A stretch of 64,000 nucleotides of DNA from Streptococcus sp. HMSC074B11. GTDB lineage: Bacteria > Bacillota > Bacilli > Lactobacillales > Streptococcaceae. The position numbers were made by a program, and so were the translations under genes. How positions within the stretch are numbered: position 1 is the first letter of the stretch; every line of letters begins with the position of its first letter. Positions 9,304 through 20,388 of this stretch are shown piece by piece. The stretch lies in contig NZ_KV794273.1 of NCBI RefSeq assembly GCF_001808705.1, forward strand, positions 228,429-292,428, given 5' to 3'. The notes beneath the pieces were generated by a model. The model saw only the letters and a program-made list of their open reading frames with translations, had not been told where the DNA came from and made no database searches.

Positions 9304-10587
9304 TTATTTTACTGTTGCAGTGCTTGTGATCAATTCAACAGCTTTTTTCACTGCGATATCGTGTTTCAACATTTCAGCTGAAAGCAAGCTTTGTACTTGT
9401 GCAACTTCCATGTTGTAATCTGCAGCCAACTGCTCGATTTCTTTTTGGATTTCTTCTTCTGAAGCGTCAAATCCTTCAGCTTTGGCAACTGCTTCGATAA
9501 CAAGGTTAGTCTTCGTACGTGACTCAGCTTCTCCCTCGTATTGTTTGTGAAGGTCTTCTTGAGTAGTTCCAGTGATTTGGAAGTACATGTCAGGGTTGAT
9601 ACCTTGACGTTGCAAGTTTCCAAGGAATTCATTTACTGAACGGTGAACTTCTTCGTGGATCATTTCTTCTGGAAGTTCTACGATTTCAGCATTTTCAACT
9701 GCTTTATCGATTGCTGCACCTTCAACTGCATCCTTGTATGCTTCTTCTTTAGCAGCAGCCAATTCGTTGCGGTATTTTTCTTTCAATTCAGCAAGTGTTT
9801 CAACTTCTTCATCAATATCTTTTGCAAGCTCATCGTCAAGAGCTGGAACTTCTTTAGCTTTTACTTCGTGGATAGTTGTCACGAATTTAGCTTCTTTACC
9901 AGCAAGGTCTTCTGCTTGATAGTCTTCTGGGAATGTTACGATAACGTCAACAGTTTCACCAGCTGAGTGACCTACCAATTGGTCTTCGAAACCAGGGATG
10001 AATTGACCTGAACCAAGTCCAAGTGAGAAGTTTTCACCTTTTCCACCGTCAAATTCAACACCGTCAATAGAACCAACAAAGTCGATAACAACAGTGTCGC
10101 CGTTTTCAGCAGCAGCTTCTTTGATCACCAATTCAGCCAAGTTGTTGCGTTCGCGTTCGATACGCTCTTCAACGTCAGCATCTGTTACTTCTTTTTCTAC
10201 ATCAACTGATACTTCAAGGTTTTTGTAGTCACCCAATTTTACTTCAGGTTTTGTAACAACTTCAGCAGTGATAACCCAGTCTTGACCTTTTTCCATTGAA
10301 GTCACGTCAATTTTTGGTTGCGCAACGACTTCAAGACCAGCTTCTTTTACAGCTGCTTCATAAGCGTTTGGCAAAAGAGCGTTCATAACGTCTTGGTAAA
10401 GTGATTCTTCACCAAATTTTTGGTCAAAGATAGGACGTGGAAGGTGACCTTTACGGAAACCTGGAACATTAAGAGATTTCTTTACTGAGTTAAATACACG
10501 ATCCAATTCTGGTTTGATTTGGTCTTGAGAGATAGTGAAAGTCAAGACACCACGGTTTGTTTCTTTGTTTTCAAATGATACAGACAT
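9304..10587 (-). CDS. tig: Trigger factor
   Basis: A 427-residue ribosome-associated chaperone and peptidyl-prolyl isomerase that binds nascent chains at the exit tunnel. The N-terminal ribosome-binding domain contains the signature loop [10 protein letters not shown]. The FKBP-type isomerase domain (about 160-245) starts near [14 protein letters not shown], and a long acidic helical chaperone domain completes the protein. The ATG has an AAGGAGAAATG ribosome site and a strong promoter upstream. It converges on recD2 and lies downstream of liaR, with no clear terminator between liaR and this promoter. Confidence 0.97.
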   Translation of the reverse strand: MSVSFENKETNRGVLTFTISQDQIKPELDRVFNSVKKSLNVPGFRKGHLPRPIFDQKFGEESLYQDVMNALLPNAYEAAVKEAGLEVVAQPKIDVTSMEKGQDWVITAEVVTKPEVKLGDYKNLEVSVDVEKEVTDADVEERIERERNNLAELVIKEAAAENGDTVVIDFVGSIDGVEFDGGKGENFSLGLGSGQFIPGFEDQLVGHSAGETVDVIVTFPEDYQAEDLAGKEAKFVTTIHEVKAKEVPALDDELAKDIDEEVETLAELKEKYRNELAAAKEEAYKDAVEGAAIDKAVENAEIVELPEEMIHEEVHRSVNEFLGNLQRQGINPDMYFQITGTTQEDLHKQYEGEAESRTKTNLVIEAVAKAEGFDASEEEIQKEIEQLAADYNMEVAQVQSLLSAEMLKHDIAVKKAVELITSTATVK

Positions 10588-10625
10588 TCTGTCATTTCTC
10601 CTTAAAATTTTTTTAAATACAGTCT

Positions 10626-10655
10626 ATTATATCATATACTGGTAACTTTTTTCAA
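10626..10655 (-). promoter_or_regulatory. Promoter of tig
   Basis: On the minus strand -35 TTGAAA (10650-10655) and consensus -10 TATAAT (10626-10631) are separated by 18 bases. They lie about 40 bases before the start codon. Confidence 0.75.
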
Positions 10656-10818
10656 GTCAGAACCGAGTTTTCAGAACTGCTTGAGATACTTGCTAATTCT
10701 AAATCACTGTTTTATGGCTAAATGTATCCGATTTATCAAGAAAAAGTATTAAAAACTAATTTCAAAGAAAAAATTACCTTTGGAACAGAGAAATACGATT
10801 TCACTCCAAAAGATTTAT

Positions 10819-11451
10819 CTAGAAATCCTCATGCCCTACTAAGTGATGCTGAAAGGCATATACTGCTGCCTGGGTGCGGTCACTAACCTGAAGCTTTGCT
10901 AAAATATTGGATACGTGGGTCTTGACTGTCTTGAGAGAGATAAAAAGCTCATCAGCAATGCGCTGATTTTCATAGCCCTTAGCGATTAGTTGAAGGACAT
11001 CTCGTTCACGAGCTGTCAGATCTTCATGTAGTTCAATATGATTGCGGTTATATTCTACCTTCTTACTCACCTCTTGTTCGATAGCTAGCTCTCCAGCTGC
11101 CACCTTTTGAACAGCATGGAACAATTCATCGGCACTTGATGTCTTGAGCATATAGCCTTTAGCCCCAGCATTTAAGACTGGCATGATTTTTTCATTGTCT
11201 AGGTAAGAGGTCACGATTAATATTTTAGCTTCTGGCCATTCTTTGAGAATAGCAAGGGTTGCATCAATCCCATTGACTTCAGGCATGACAATATCCATGA
11301 CAATCACATCTGGACGAAGCTCCAAGGCCATGGAAATTCCTTCCGCACCATTGGTTGCTTCTCCTACAATCTCTACATCATCTTGTAATTCAAAATAACT
11401 TTTTAAACCAAGACGCACCATTTGGTGGTCATCTACTAATAATAGTTTCAT
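10819..11451 (-). CDS. liaR: LiaR response regulator (NarL/LuxR type; pneumococcal RR03 equivalent)
   Basis: A 210-residue two-component regulator for cell-envelope stress. The receiver domain carries the acidic pair Asp7-Asp8, the phosphorylation site Asp53 in VIVMDIVMPE and a conserved lysine in KGYMLK. The C-terminal LuxR-type helix-turn-helix (about 145-205) contains LTARERDVLQLIAKGYENQRIADELFIS in short blocks. It is the last gene of a liaF-liaS-liaR operon, 18 bases after liaS. The liaFSR order and the preceding mevalonate genes match the pneumococcal TCS03 locus. Confidence 0.93.
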   Translation of the reverse strand: MKLLLVDDHQMVRLGLKSYFELQDDVEIVGEATNGAEGISMALELRPDVIVMDIVMPEVNGIDATLAILKEWPEAKILIVTSYLDNEKIMPVLNAGAKGYMLKTSSADELFHAVQKVAAGELAIEQEVSKKVEYNRNHIELHEDLTARERDVLQLIAKGYENQRIADELFISLKTVKTHVSNILAKLQVSDRTQAAVYAFQHHLVGHEDF

Positions 11452-11469
11452 TTCATTTCCTTTTGTTAG

Positions 11470-12459
11470 TCACTCAAGCAAGGGAATGCGGATATCCACT
11501 GCCAAACCCTGCTTAGGAGCCGTCATCAATTGTACTGTCCCAGCCATATCTTCCACTCGTTCTTTGACATTGCGTAGACCATAGCTTAGTTCATCAACAT
11601 CATCTAGCTGAAAACCGCGACCATTGTCTGCAACCTTCAACTGTAATTCCGTTTCCGTTTGATAAAGGTAAACATCTAGACATGAAGCTTGGGCATGACG
11701 GAGTGTATTACTAATCAATTCTTGTACAATCCGAAAAATATGTTCTTCAATCTTTTTAGGTAGTGCAATTACCTGATATTTAAAGCTTACCTTCAGTTCA
11801 CTTTTTTCTTCTAGCTCTTTGAGGAGTAGCTGAATACCCTCCACCAAGCTTTTTTGTTCCAGTTCAATTGGTCGTAAATGCAAAAGAAGAATGCGCAAGT
11901 CTCTTTGAGCTGTCTCTAAAATGGCAGTCACACTTTGGAGTTGTGTTTGCATCTTCTCTCTGTCTAATTTGGAAGCTTGTTGACTGAGCCCTGATAAAAT
12001 CATATGGGCAGCAAAAATTTCTTGGCTAACTGTATCATGTAAGTCACGCGCGATTCGCTTTCGCTCCTTTTCAACAATTTCTTCTTCTTTGACCAAGGCC
12101 TGATTGTCCGCTTTTTGAATAGCTTCTGTCAACAAACCGAGCTTACCTGATAAATTTCTAAAACTTGCGTCTAAGTCAGCATCTCCCAGACTTTCTATAT
12201 CTTTGCCAGCTAGGAGACGTTTGAGATTTGCTTGGATTCTTCTTCTCGAAATTTCATCAACCATTGTCCAGAATAGGACTAATAAAAAGGCTAGGGCAAG
12301 ACTAAACATCAGGGCTAGAAAAAGGACTTTTTCTGCCTTTTCTAGATCCTGAAAAAGAGAAGTCCACTCCAAATCCAAAATCTTAAAAATGTTTCGAAAT
12401 AGAAAAGCAACAAAGAGAAATGAGGTGAGACCAATTAAAATATAAGGTTGTTTTTTCAT
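11470..12459 (-). CDS. liaS: LiaS sensor histidine kinase (pneumococcal HK03 equivalent)
   Basis: A 329-residue membrane kinase of the HPK7 class that senses envelope damage and phosphorylates LiaR. Two membrane segments lie at about 7-27 and 46-66 with a very short outer loop, the intramembrane-sensing pattern. The HisKA_3 dimerisation box ERKRIARDLHDTVSQ contains His141, and the ATPase domain shows QELISNTLRHAQAS and DNGRGF. It overlaps liaF by four bases (ATGA). The short sensor loop fits control through LiaF. Confidence 0.93.
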   Translation of the reverse strand: MKKQPYILIGLTSFLFVAFLFRNIFKILDLEWTSLFQDLEKAEKVLFLALMFSLALAFLLVLFWTMVDEISRRRIQANLKRLLAGKDIESLGDADLDASFRNLSGKLGLLTEAIQKADNQALVKEEEIVEKERKRIARDLHDTVSQEIFAAHMILSGLSQQASKLDREKMQTQLQSVTAILETAQRDLRILLLHLRPIELEQKSLVEGIQLLLKELEEKSELKVSFKYQVIALPKKIEEHIFRIVQELISNTLRHAQASCLDVYLYQTETELQLKVADNGRGFQLDDVDELSYGLRNVKERVEDMAGTVQLMTAPKQGLAVDIRIPLLE

Positions 12460-13154
12460 CCTCTCACCACCTCAACATCTCCAACCATGGTTGTTAAGAA
12501 AATCTTTATACTCTTAGGACTCTTGAGATAATCTCTGGTTTCTTGGTGAAATTGCTCATTGCGCAAAGCACGTTTAGGCTGGTCAAAAAAGGTTAAATCT
12601 CCGTACAGAGAATTAACACTAAGGCTGACTTCTACATCCACTGGTACAATAATTCTAGTCGTACCGACCAGTTTTCTCAAGATGATAACATTATCATGAT
12701 TGCTTAAAATGACATGTTCTAGATGAATGGTATCTTTCCCCATAAGGCGAAAGAGATTGATATCATCAAAACGACAGGTCTGATAACTTGAGAAGTGATG
12801 GAGATTTCCAAACCAGCGATTTTTCTCCTTCTTCACCGTCACTACTTCTTCAAAGACTAGGTTGGTGTCTTCTCTTTCCTGATTCATCATAGGATAAATC
12901 AAGAACAGACTATAAATCAAAGCCACAAAGATAGCCATGATGACAAAGGGATTGAGCATGATGATAAAGAAAAATAGGATGCTCACTGCTGCTAAAATAA
13001 AATTGTTCCCCTGTCTTCCAGTATAGTATCGAATCAGCAGTAAAAACAAGAGCAAGATCAACAGAAAACGGGAAAAATGCTCTGATACCATCATAATCAG
13101 AGCTCCTGTTAATAAACAAGCTTCAATAAATAGAAAAATTTGGAATTTTCGCAT
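12456..13154 (-). CDS. liaF: LiaF, membrane inhibitor of LiaS signalling
   Basis: A 232-residue protein with about four N-terminal membrane segments (1-100) and a beta-rich cytosolic C-terminal domain (about 120-230, the DUF2154/LiaF-C type). In related bacteria LiaF holds LiaS off until the envelope is stressed. It starts the liaFSR operon and overlaps liaS by four bases. A terminator separates it from fni, and a promoter-like region of about 60 bases precedes it. Confidence 0.88.
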   Translation of the reverse strand: MRKFQIFLFIEACLLTGALIMMVSEHFSRFLLILLLFLLLIRYYTGRQGNNFILAAVSILFFFIIMLNPFVIMAIFVALIYSLFLIYPMMNQEREDTNLVFEEVVTVKKEKNRWFGNLHHFSSYQTCRFDDINLFRLMGKDTIHLEHVILSNHDNVIILRKLVGTTRIIVPVDVEVSLSVNSLYGDLTFFDQPKRALRNEQFHQETRDYLKSPKSIKIFLTTMVGDVEVVRG

Positions 13155-13218
13155 GTATCCGTCCTCTCTATTTTATTGTATCACAAAACCAAAAAGTCAC
13201 ATCAGTCTGAGGAATGAT

Positions 13219-13245
13219 AAAAAGATCGGGATAAAAATCCCGACC
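13219..13245 (-). terminator. Terminator after fni
   Basis: GTCGGGAT and ATCCCGAT form a stem with an A/T loop, followed on the minus strand by a T run. It ends the mevalonate operon before liaF, although partial read-through cannot be excluded. Confidence 0.75.
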
Positions 13246-13248
13246 TCC

Positions 13249-15227
<1,979 letters not shown>

Positions 15228-15241
<14 letters not shown>

Positions 15242-16181
15242 CTTGGCTCAAATCCTTTGTCTTTGATACAATCAAGCGATAGCGCTGACCTAAGAGTTCT
15301 GATAGGTGTTCTAAGTCCTCTTCTAGACAAAGAACCTTGACATTAGGCCCCGCATCCATAGTAAAGTAGCAAGCTTCTCCTTGTTCTCTAAGCTGACGGA
15401 CGAAATCCATAGCCTCATAACTAGCATCTGTCAGATAAGAGAAAGATGGAGTTGCAGTTTTTGTCGTAGCATGCATAGCCAAGGCGTTCTTCTCTGTCAA
15501 TTCACCAACTTTCTTAAAGTCATTCTCCTTGAGATGGACTAACATATCCTTGTAATCTTGTTCAGATTGACGAATCCACTCATCAAAAGTCGTAGAAGTT
15601 TCGACACAGAGCTTCATGCCATCTCGACTGGAAATTGGTTTTTTCTGGTCTTCCAAGACCAACATAATCATAGCTAGTTTCAAGTCCGTTTCAACTGGAT
15701 AAATTTCTCCACTATCCTTGTCCCAGGCTGCCAAAGGGCCATAAAAACTACGAGATGAAGAACCCGATGCAAACTTAGCTTCCAAGGCCAATTCTCTGCG
15801 ATTCAGCCCAAGTTGGAAATAGGCGTTGCAGGCTTTGACCAAGGCAGATAAGCCACTGGAACTTGAAGAAAGACCTGCTGCTGTTGGCATATTGTTCTTA
15901 GTATCGATACGAACAAAACCTGCTCCTTCAGGACGGTAGCGGTCAATGATTTTACTCATCTTGGCATGCTCAAATTCGTTTTGCAACTGGTCATTGATAT
16001 AAAAGGCATCCGAGCTTGCATCTGCTGGTAAAGGAGAAAGTGTCGTCTCCGTATACATATTTTCTAAGGTTAGAGAGATACTGCTAGTCGCAGGAACCAT
16101 CTCTTTTTCTGCTTTCTTACCCCAATATTTGATAATAGCAATATTGGCATAGGAACGTACTGTTACAGGCTTTCGATCCAT
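15228..16181 (-). CDS. mvaD: Diphosphomevalonate decarboxylase
   Basis: A 317-residue GHMP enzyme that makes isopentenyl diphosphate by ATP-dependent decarboxylation. The N-terminus shows ANIAIIKYWGKK and SSISLTL. The phosphate-binding loop TAAGLSSSSSGLSAL and a late FTMDAGPNVKVL segment are diagnostic. It overlaps mvaK1 by 19 bases upstream and mvaK2 by 14 downstream, in the middle of the four-gene mevalonate operon that supplies undecaprenyl carrier for wall synthesis. Confidence 0.96.
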
Positions 16182-17041
16182 GTCTGAACAGCTCCTTTCT
16201 CTTCTAATCTTTCTGCTAGTTCTTGCGCTTGGCTTACATTAGCAACCAGGGCGATAATACAGCCTCCTAGACCACCACCACTCATCTTGGCTCCTAGGGC
16301 TCCATGTTCAAGAGCAGTTTCAACCAAGGCATCCGCCTCCGGGCTACCAACTCCAATTTCCTTTAGATTTCCATGGGCTTTGGTTAGAATTTCTCCCAGC
16401 TTCACGGCATCTTTTGTTTTTATTGCTTCTTCTGCTTGCTGGGTCAACTCTCCTAGTGCATGCAAGAAAGGTAAGGCATCCTTGCCCTTGCTCTGTACGA
16501 CTTGGATAGCTTCACGAGTATGTCCATAAACTCCAGTATCTGCAATGACCAGATAAGCTGACAAATCCATGGTTAATTCTTCAAAACCAACATTCTTGAT
16601 AAAACGAATAGGCTGGTCACTTAGGCAAGTTTTAGCATCTAAACCACTAGGATTCATATGGGCAATCATCTCCGCCCGATTGACCAAAATTTCTAACACA
16701 TCATGTGGAAGTTCTGCTTGGTAATAATCAAATACCGCTCGAATGGCCGCAATACTGATAGCTGCTGAAGAACCCATCCCCCGTTTTTCAGGAATAGCCG
16801 AGTCAATTTGACAACGGATGCAAGCATCCTGGATATTTAAATACTCGAGAGAAGCATAAACTGCCATGGACAAGGTATCCTCTTCAAAAAGACGCCATGG
16901 TGTATCTGCTGGAACCACCCGACAAGTCACCTCTACCTCTAAAAGAGGTAAAGAGATGGCTGGGTAGCCATAAACCACTGCATGCTCTCCTATTAAAATA
17001 ATTTTACTATGTGCCTGACCGACACCAACTTCTTTTGTCAT
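16163..17041 (-). CDS. mvaK1: Mevalonate kinase
   Basis: A 292-residue GHMP kinase for the first phosphorylation of mevalonate. It contains GQAHSKIILIGEHAVVYG near the N-terminus in short blocks, the ATP loop EKRGMGSSAAISIA and the C-terminal KMSGGGLGGCIIAL. It opens the mvaK1-mvaD-mvaK2-fni operon and overlaps mvaD by 19 bases. The gap upstream to the choline-binding protein gene contains that gene's terminator and room for a promoter. Confidence 0.96.
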   Translation of the reverse strand: MTKEVGVGQAHSKIILIGEHAVVYGYPAISLPLLEVEVTCRVVPADTPWRLFEEDTLSMAVYASLEYLNIQDACIRCQIDSAIPEKRGMGSSAAISIAAIRAVFDYYQAELPHDVLEILVNRAEMIAHMNPSGLDAKTCLSDQPIRFIKNVGFEELTMDLSAYLVIADTGVYGHTREAIQVVQSKGKDALPFLHALGELTQQAEEAIKTKDAVKLGEILTKAHGNLKEIGVGSPEADALVETALEHGALGAKMSGGGLGGCIIALVANVSQAQELAERLEEKGAVQTWIESL

Positions 17042-17123
17042 TTAATCCTACTATCAGATGAAAATCATCTGTTTCTAGATAAAATTTTAGAACTTTATTC
17101 CTTTCTATTTTATTATATTTTCA

Positions 17124-17158
17124 CAAAAAAAGCGATTGTTTCCTTTCACAATCGCTTG
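17124..17158 (-). terminator. Terminator after the choline-binding protein gene
   Basis: AAGCGATTGT (17130-17139) pairs perfectly with ACAATCGCTT (17148-17157) and a T run follows on the minus strand. Confidence 0.85.
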
Positions 17159-17164
17159 TTTTCA

Positions 17165-18091
17165 TTACTGTACCCACTCGCCATTATAGTTGACCTGGTA
17201 GCCACCTACTGTGGTATTTACAGCTAGGGCACCTGAACTATAAGCATAGTACCATTTACCATTAGCTTGGAACCAACCTGTCACCATAGCTCCTGACGAA
17301 CGGAGGTAATACCAAGTATTATCGACATAAATCCAGCCTGTTTTCATGTCACCATTTTGAGCATCTAGGTAATACCAAGTTGAACCATCTAGATACCAGC
17401 CTGTCGCCATAGCACCTGATGAACGGAGATAGTACCACTTGTTACCAAGATACTGCCAACCAGTTTGCATAATGCCAGTTGTTGGATCTAAATAGTACCA
17501 AGTGGAAGCATCTTGAATCCAACCAGAACTTTTCTCACCACCAAGATTCTTATTCCCAGAATTTCCTGTTTTTGCTAGGTAATACCAGTTAGATTGATCA
17601 TAAAGCCAACCTGTCTTTAAAGAATGATCTTGATCAAAGTAGTAGTATGCTAATTTAAGAACTTCTGGACCTTCCCAGCCTTCACCATGTTTTTTCCCAA
17701 CGGTTAAGGAATCTTTTAACTCTAATTGTTGCCAGCCAACAAATTCTTGTAGTACGCCATCTTGGTTAAAGTAATACCATTTTGACATTGGCATATATTC
17801 TAATCTGATACCATTTGGGTAAGGACCAATTGTACTACCTTTATCTGGCATGGGAATATACTGCCATCCAATAACCATTTCACCATTATAGTCAAAATAA
17901 TAGTACTTGCCATCAATCACTCGCCAGTGGGTTTCTTTGAGGTCCCCCTTCTTGTAGTAAGTTCTACCATTTTCTTGAACAAATTTCCAGCCTTCAGAAT
18001 TCGAATCATCCGCAAATACTGTACTTGTTGCTAACAGACTTACGAAAAATACTGCAAGCCCAACTTGTATCATTTTTTTCAAAAATTTCAT
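17165..18091 (-). CDS. Secreted choline-binding protein (CbpF/CbpJ-like)
   Basis: A 308-residue exported protein. A signal peptide (about 1-27, ending VFADD) is followed almost entirely by choline-binding repeats of the TGWxxxxxxWYYLxxxG type. These bind phosphorylcholine on teichoic acids and anchor the protein to the wall. The five C-terminal repeats (about 200-290) are regular. The N-terminal ones (30-190) are irregular, with long inserts such as YIPMPDKGSTIGPYPNG, as in the CbpF/CbpC/CbpJ group. No enzymatic domain is visible. GGAGGAAACAAGA sits before the ATG at 18091. Its place between ritR and mvaK1 matches the pneumococcal cbpC/cbpJ site. Confidence 0.9.
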   Translation of the reverse strand: MKFLKKMIQVGLAVFFVSLLATSTVFADDSNSEGWKFVQENGRTYYKKGDLKETHWRVIDGKYYYFDYNGEMVIGWQYIPMPDKGSTIGPYPNGIRLEYMPMSKWYYFNQDGVLQEFVGWQQLELKDSLTVGKKHGEGWEGPEVLKLAYYYFDQDHSLKTGWLYDQSNWYYLAKTGNSGNKNLGGEKSSGWIQDASTWYYLDPTTGIMQTGWQYLGNKWYYLRSSGAMATGWYLDGSTWYYLDAQNGDMKTGWIYVDNTWYYLRSSGAMVTGWFQANGKWYYAYSSGALAVNTTVGGYQVNYNGEWVQ

Positions 18092-18152
18092 TCTTGTTTC
18101 CTCCAAAATGATTGTAGCAAAAATCAAATCATATGTCAACATTTCAACGACT

Positions 18153-18186
18153 CAAAAAAAGCAGTTACAAAACTGCAACTGCTTTT
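18153..18186 (-). terminator. Terminator after ritR
   Basis: AAGCAGTT and AACTGCTT pair around a ten-base loop, followed on the minus strand by seven T. It separates ritR from the choline-binding protein gene. Confidence 0.75.
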
Positions 18187-18876
18187 CTATTCTTGCATGG
18201 TGTAACCAACACCACGCACGGTTTTAATATAGCTCTTTTGACCTTTTACGTCAAGTTTGCTACGTAGATAACGGATATAAACGTCCACTATATTGGTTTC
18301 GGTCGCACTTTCATACTTCCAAACACTTTCCAGCAATTGTTCACGAGTCAAAACCTTCTTGCTTCCCATAAGGGTAGCTAAGAGGTCATATTCACGACGA
18401 GTGAGAGCAATCATTTCATCGCCACGATAGACGGTATGATGTTCTACGTCCATACGCAGATTGCGATAAGCTGTCGGAACTTTCATCTGACTACAGTGTT
18501 GGTCGATGAAATCTCTACCTCGGAAGATAGCTGAAATACGACTGACCAAATCATCGATAATGATTGGTTTATAGATGTATGAAACAGCGAAACGCTGGAT
18601 TGTTTCAAGTTGGTCTTGCAATTCTTCTCGATGGTCCAAGACCATGATCACCGCAGCTGGCTTGGTTCGACTCAACTTATCTGCAAAATCCTGGGCTGTC
18701 ATATCCCCTAGATGAGCATTCAGTAAAATCAAGTCATAGTCTGTCTGAAGAGCCATGGAGAGGGCTTTTTGTCCCTCTTCTACCTGATCAACTCGGTATT
18801 GCTCTTTTTGGAGTTCCAGACTTAAAAAATGAGCTAGATTTCTTTCTTTCTCAAGTAATAAAATCCGTTTCCCCAT
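18187..18876 (-). CDS. ritR: RitR, orphan response regulator of iron and oxidative stress
   Basis: A 229-residue OmpR-type protein with a receiver domain (1-115) and a C-terminal winged helix (about 135-228, with LTRREYDLLATLM and TVRGVGYTM). The usual phosphorylated aspartate is Asn53 (ILLNAHLGD), and the linker carries Cys128 (DQHCSQM). Both are hallmarks of pneumococcal RitR, which represses iron uptake and is controlled by cysteine oxidation, not phosphorylation. No kinase gene is adjacent. It follows gnd by 11 bases and is probably cotranscribed with it. Confidence 0.95.
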   Translation of the reverse strand: MGKRILLLEKERNLAHFLSLELQKEQYRVDQVEEGQKALSMALQTDYDLILLNAHLGDMTAQDFADKLSRTKPAAVIMVLDHREELQDQLETIQRFAVSYIYKPIIIDDLVSRISAIFRGRDFIDQHCSQMKVPTAYRNLRMDVEHHTVYRGDEMIALTRREYDLLATLMGSKKVLTREQLLESVWKYESATETNIVDVYIRYLRSKLDVKGQKSYIKTVRGVGYTMQE

Positions 18877-18887
18877 GGCTGACCTAC

Positions 18888-20312
18888 TTATTTTTCGTCA
18901 TACCAAGAGTAGTGGAAAGTTCCTTCTTTGTCTTTACGTTGGTAAGTGTGGGCACCAAAGTAGTCACGTTGTGCTTGGATTAAATTAGCTGGAAGATCAG
19001 CTGAACGGTAGCTATCAAAGTAAGTAATAGCTGCTGAGAATGTTGGTACTGGTACTCCAGCTTGAACAGCAAGAGCTACAATATCACGAACAGATTGTTG
19101 GTACTTAGCAGTTACGTCCAAGAAGTATTCATCCAAAAGAAGGTTAGCAAGGTCTGCATCACGGTTGTAAGCATCTGTGATCTTTTGCAAGAAACGTGAA
19201 CGGATGATACATCCATCACGCCAAATAGATGCGATGTCCGCAAATGGCAAGTTCCAGTTATTTTCTTTAGAAGCTACACGCAATTGAGCAAAGCCTTGTG
19301 CGTATGAGATGATTTTTGAGAAGTAAAGGGCTTGGCGGATTTTTTCAATCAACTCAGCCTTATCTCCTTCAAATTTGAAAGCAGCTGGTTTTGGAAGCAC
19401 CTTGCTAGCATGTACACGCTCTTCTTTGTAAGTAGAGATGTAACGCGCAAATACTGACTCAGTAATGAGTGACAATGGCACACCAAGGTCAAGCGCTGAT
19501 TGGCTAGTCCATTTACCAGTTCCTTTGTTACCTGCAGCATCAAGAATGTAGTCTACGATTGGTCCATCTTGACCTTCATCGTCTTTGCGTCCAAGGATAT
19601 CAGCTGTAATTTCAATCAAGTAGCTGTCCAATTCACCCTTGTTCCACTCAGTAAAGATTTCAGCCATATCTTCTGCAGAAAGACCAAGTAAGTGTTGCAT
19701 AAGATCGTAGCTTTCTGCGATCAATTGCATATCACCGTACTCGATACCATTGTGGACCATTTTCACATAGTGACCAGCTCCATCAGGACCGATGTATGTC
19801 ACACATGGTTTTCCATCTTCTGGTGCTTTAGCTGAGATTTCTTCAAGAACATCAGCCACCAAGTCGTAAGCTTCTTTTTGTCCACCAGGCATGATAGAAG
19901 GACCTTCAAGGGCACCTTTTTCACCACCAGATACACCAGTACCGATAAAGTTGATACCTGAGTTCGCCAATTCTTCATTACGACGGATGGTATCTTTATA
20001 GAAAGTGTTTCCTCCGTCGATCAAAATATCACCTTTATCCAAGTGTGGAAGAAGGGCTTGAATCGTCGCATCTGTACCAGGTCCTGCTTGAACCATAAGC
20101 ATGATACGACGTGGTTTTTCAATTGAATTTACGAAGCTTTCGATATCATAGCTTGGCACGAAGTTTTTATCAGGATGGCAAGCAATCACATCTTCAGTTT
20201 TTTCTTTACTACGGTTATAAATAGCAACTGTATAACCACGGGATTCAATATTAAGGGCAAGGTTACGACCCATTACGGCCATACCAACAACACCAAAGTT
20301 AGCTTTTGTCAT
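18888..20312 (-). CDS. gnd: 6-phosphogluconate dehydrogenase, decarboxylating
   Basis: A 474-residue NADP-dependent enzyme of the oxidative pentose phosphate pathway, yielding ribulose 5-phosphate, CO2 and NADPH. The N-terminal nucleotide-binding [15 protein letters not shown], then [22 protein letters not shown] and [13 protein letters not shown] are diagnostic. The C-terminal tail ends with the usual dimer-contact segment. The ATG follows an AGGAG site. ritR lies 11 bases downstream; the pairing links NADPH supply with redox control, which is an inference. Confidence 0.97.
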   Translation of the reverse strand: MTKANFGVVGMAVMGRNLALNIESRGYTVAIYNRSKEKTEDVIACHPDKNFVPSYDIESFVNSIEKPRRIMLMVQAGPGTDATIQALLPHLDKGDILIDGGNTFYKDTIRRNEELANSGINFIGTGVSGGEKGALEGPSIMPGGQKEAYDLVADVLEEISAKAPEDGKPCVTYIGPDGAGHYVKMVHNGIEYGDMQLIAESYDLMQHLLGLSAEDMAEIFTEWNKGELDSYLIEITADILGRKDDEGQDGPIVDYILDAAGNKGTGKWTSQSALDLGVPLSLITESVFARYISTYKEERVHASKVLPKPAAFKFEGDKAELIEKIRQALYFSKIISYAQGFAQLRVASKENNWNLPFADIASIWRDGCIIRSRFLQKITDAYNRDADLANLLLDEYFLDVTAKYQQSVRDIVALAVQAGVPVPTFSAAITYFDSYRSADLPANLIQAQRDYFGAHTYQRKDKEGTFHYSWYDEK

Positions 20313-20388
20313 GTGACACTCCTCTTGTTTAATATGTTTTATTTTATCATGTTTATCTGTGAAAAGAAAGAATTTTGTAACAATTTGA

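Noticed and set aside
9643-9966. A 107-codon plus-strand frame opposite tig
   Set aside because: It is antisense to trigger factor with a Phe-rich, low-complexity composition.
17200-17620. Tandem repeats that might look like a CRISPR array
   Set aside because: The repeats are in frame and encode choline-binding modules of the exported protein; spacing and similarity do not fit CRISPR repeats.
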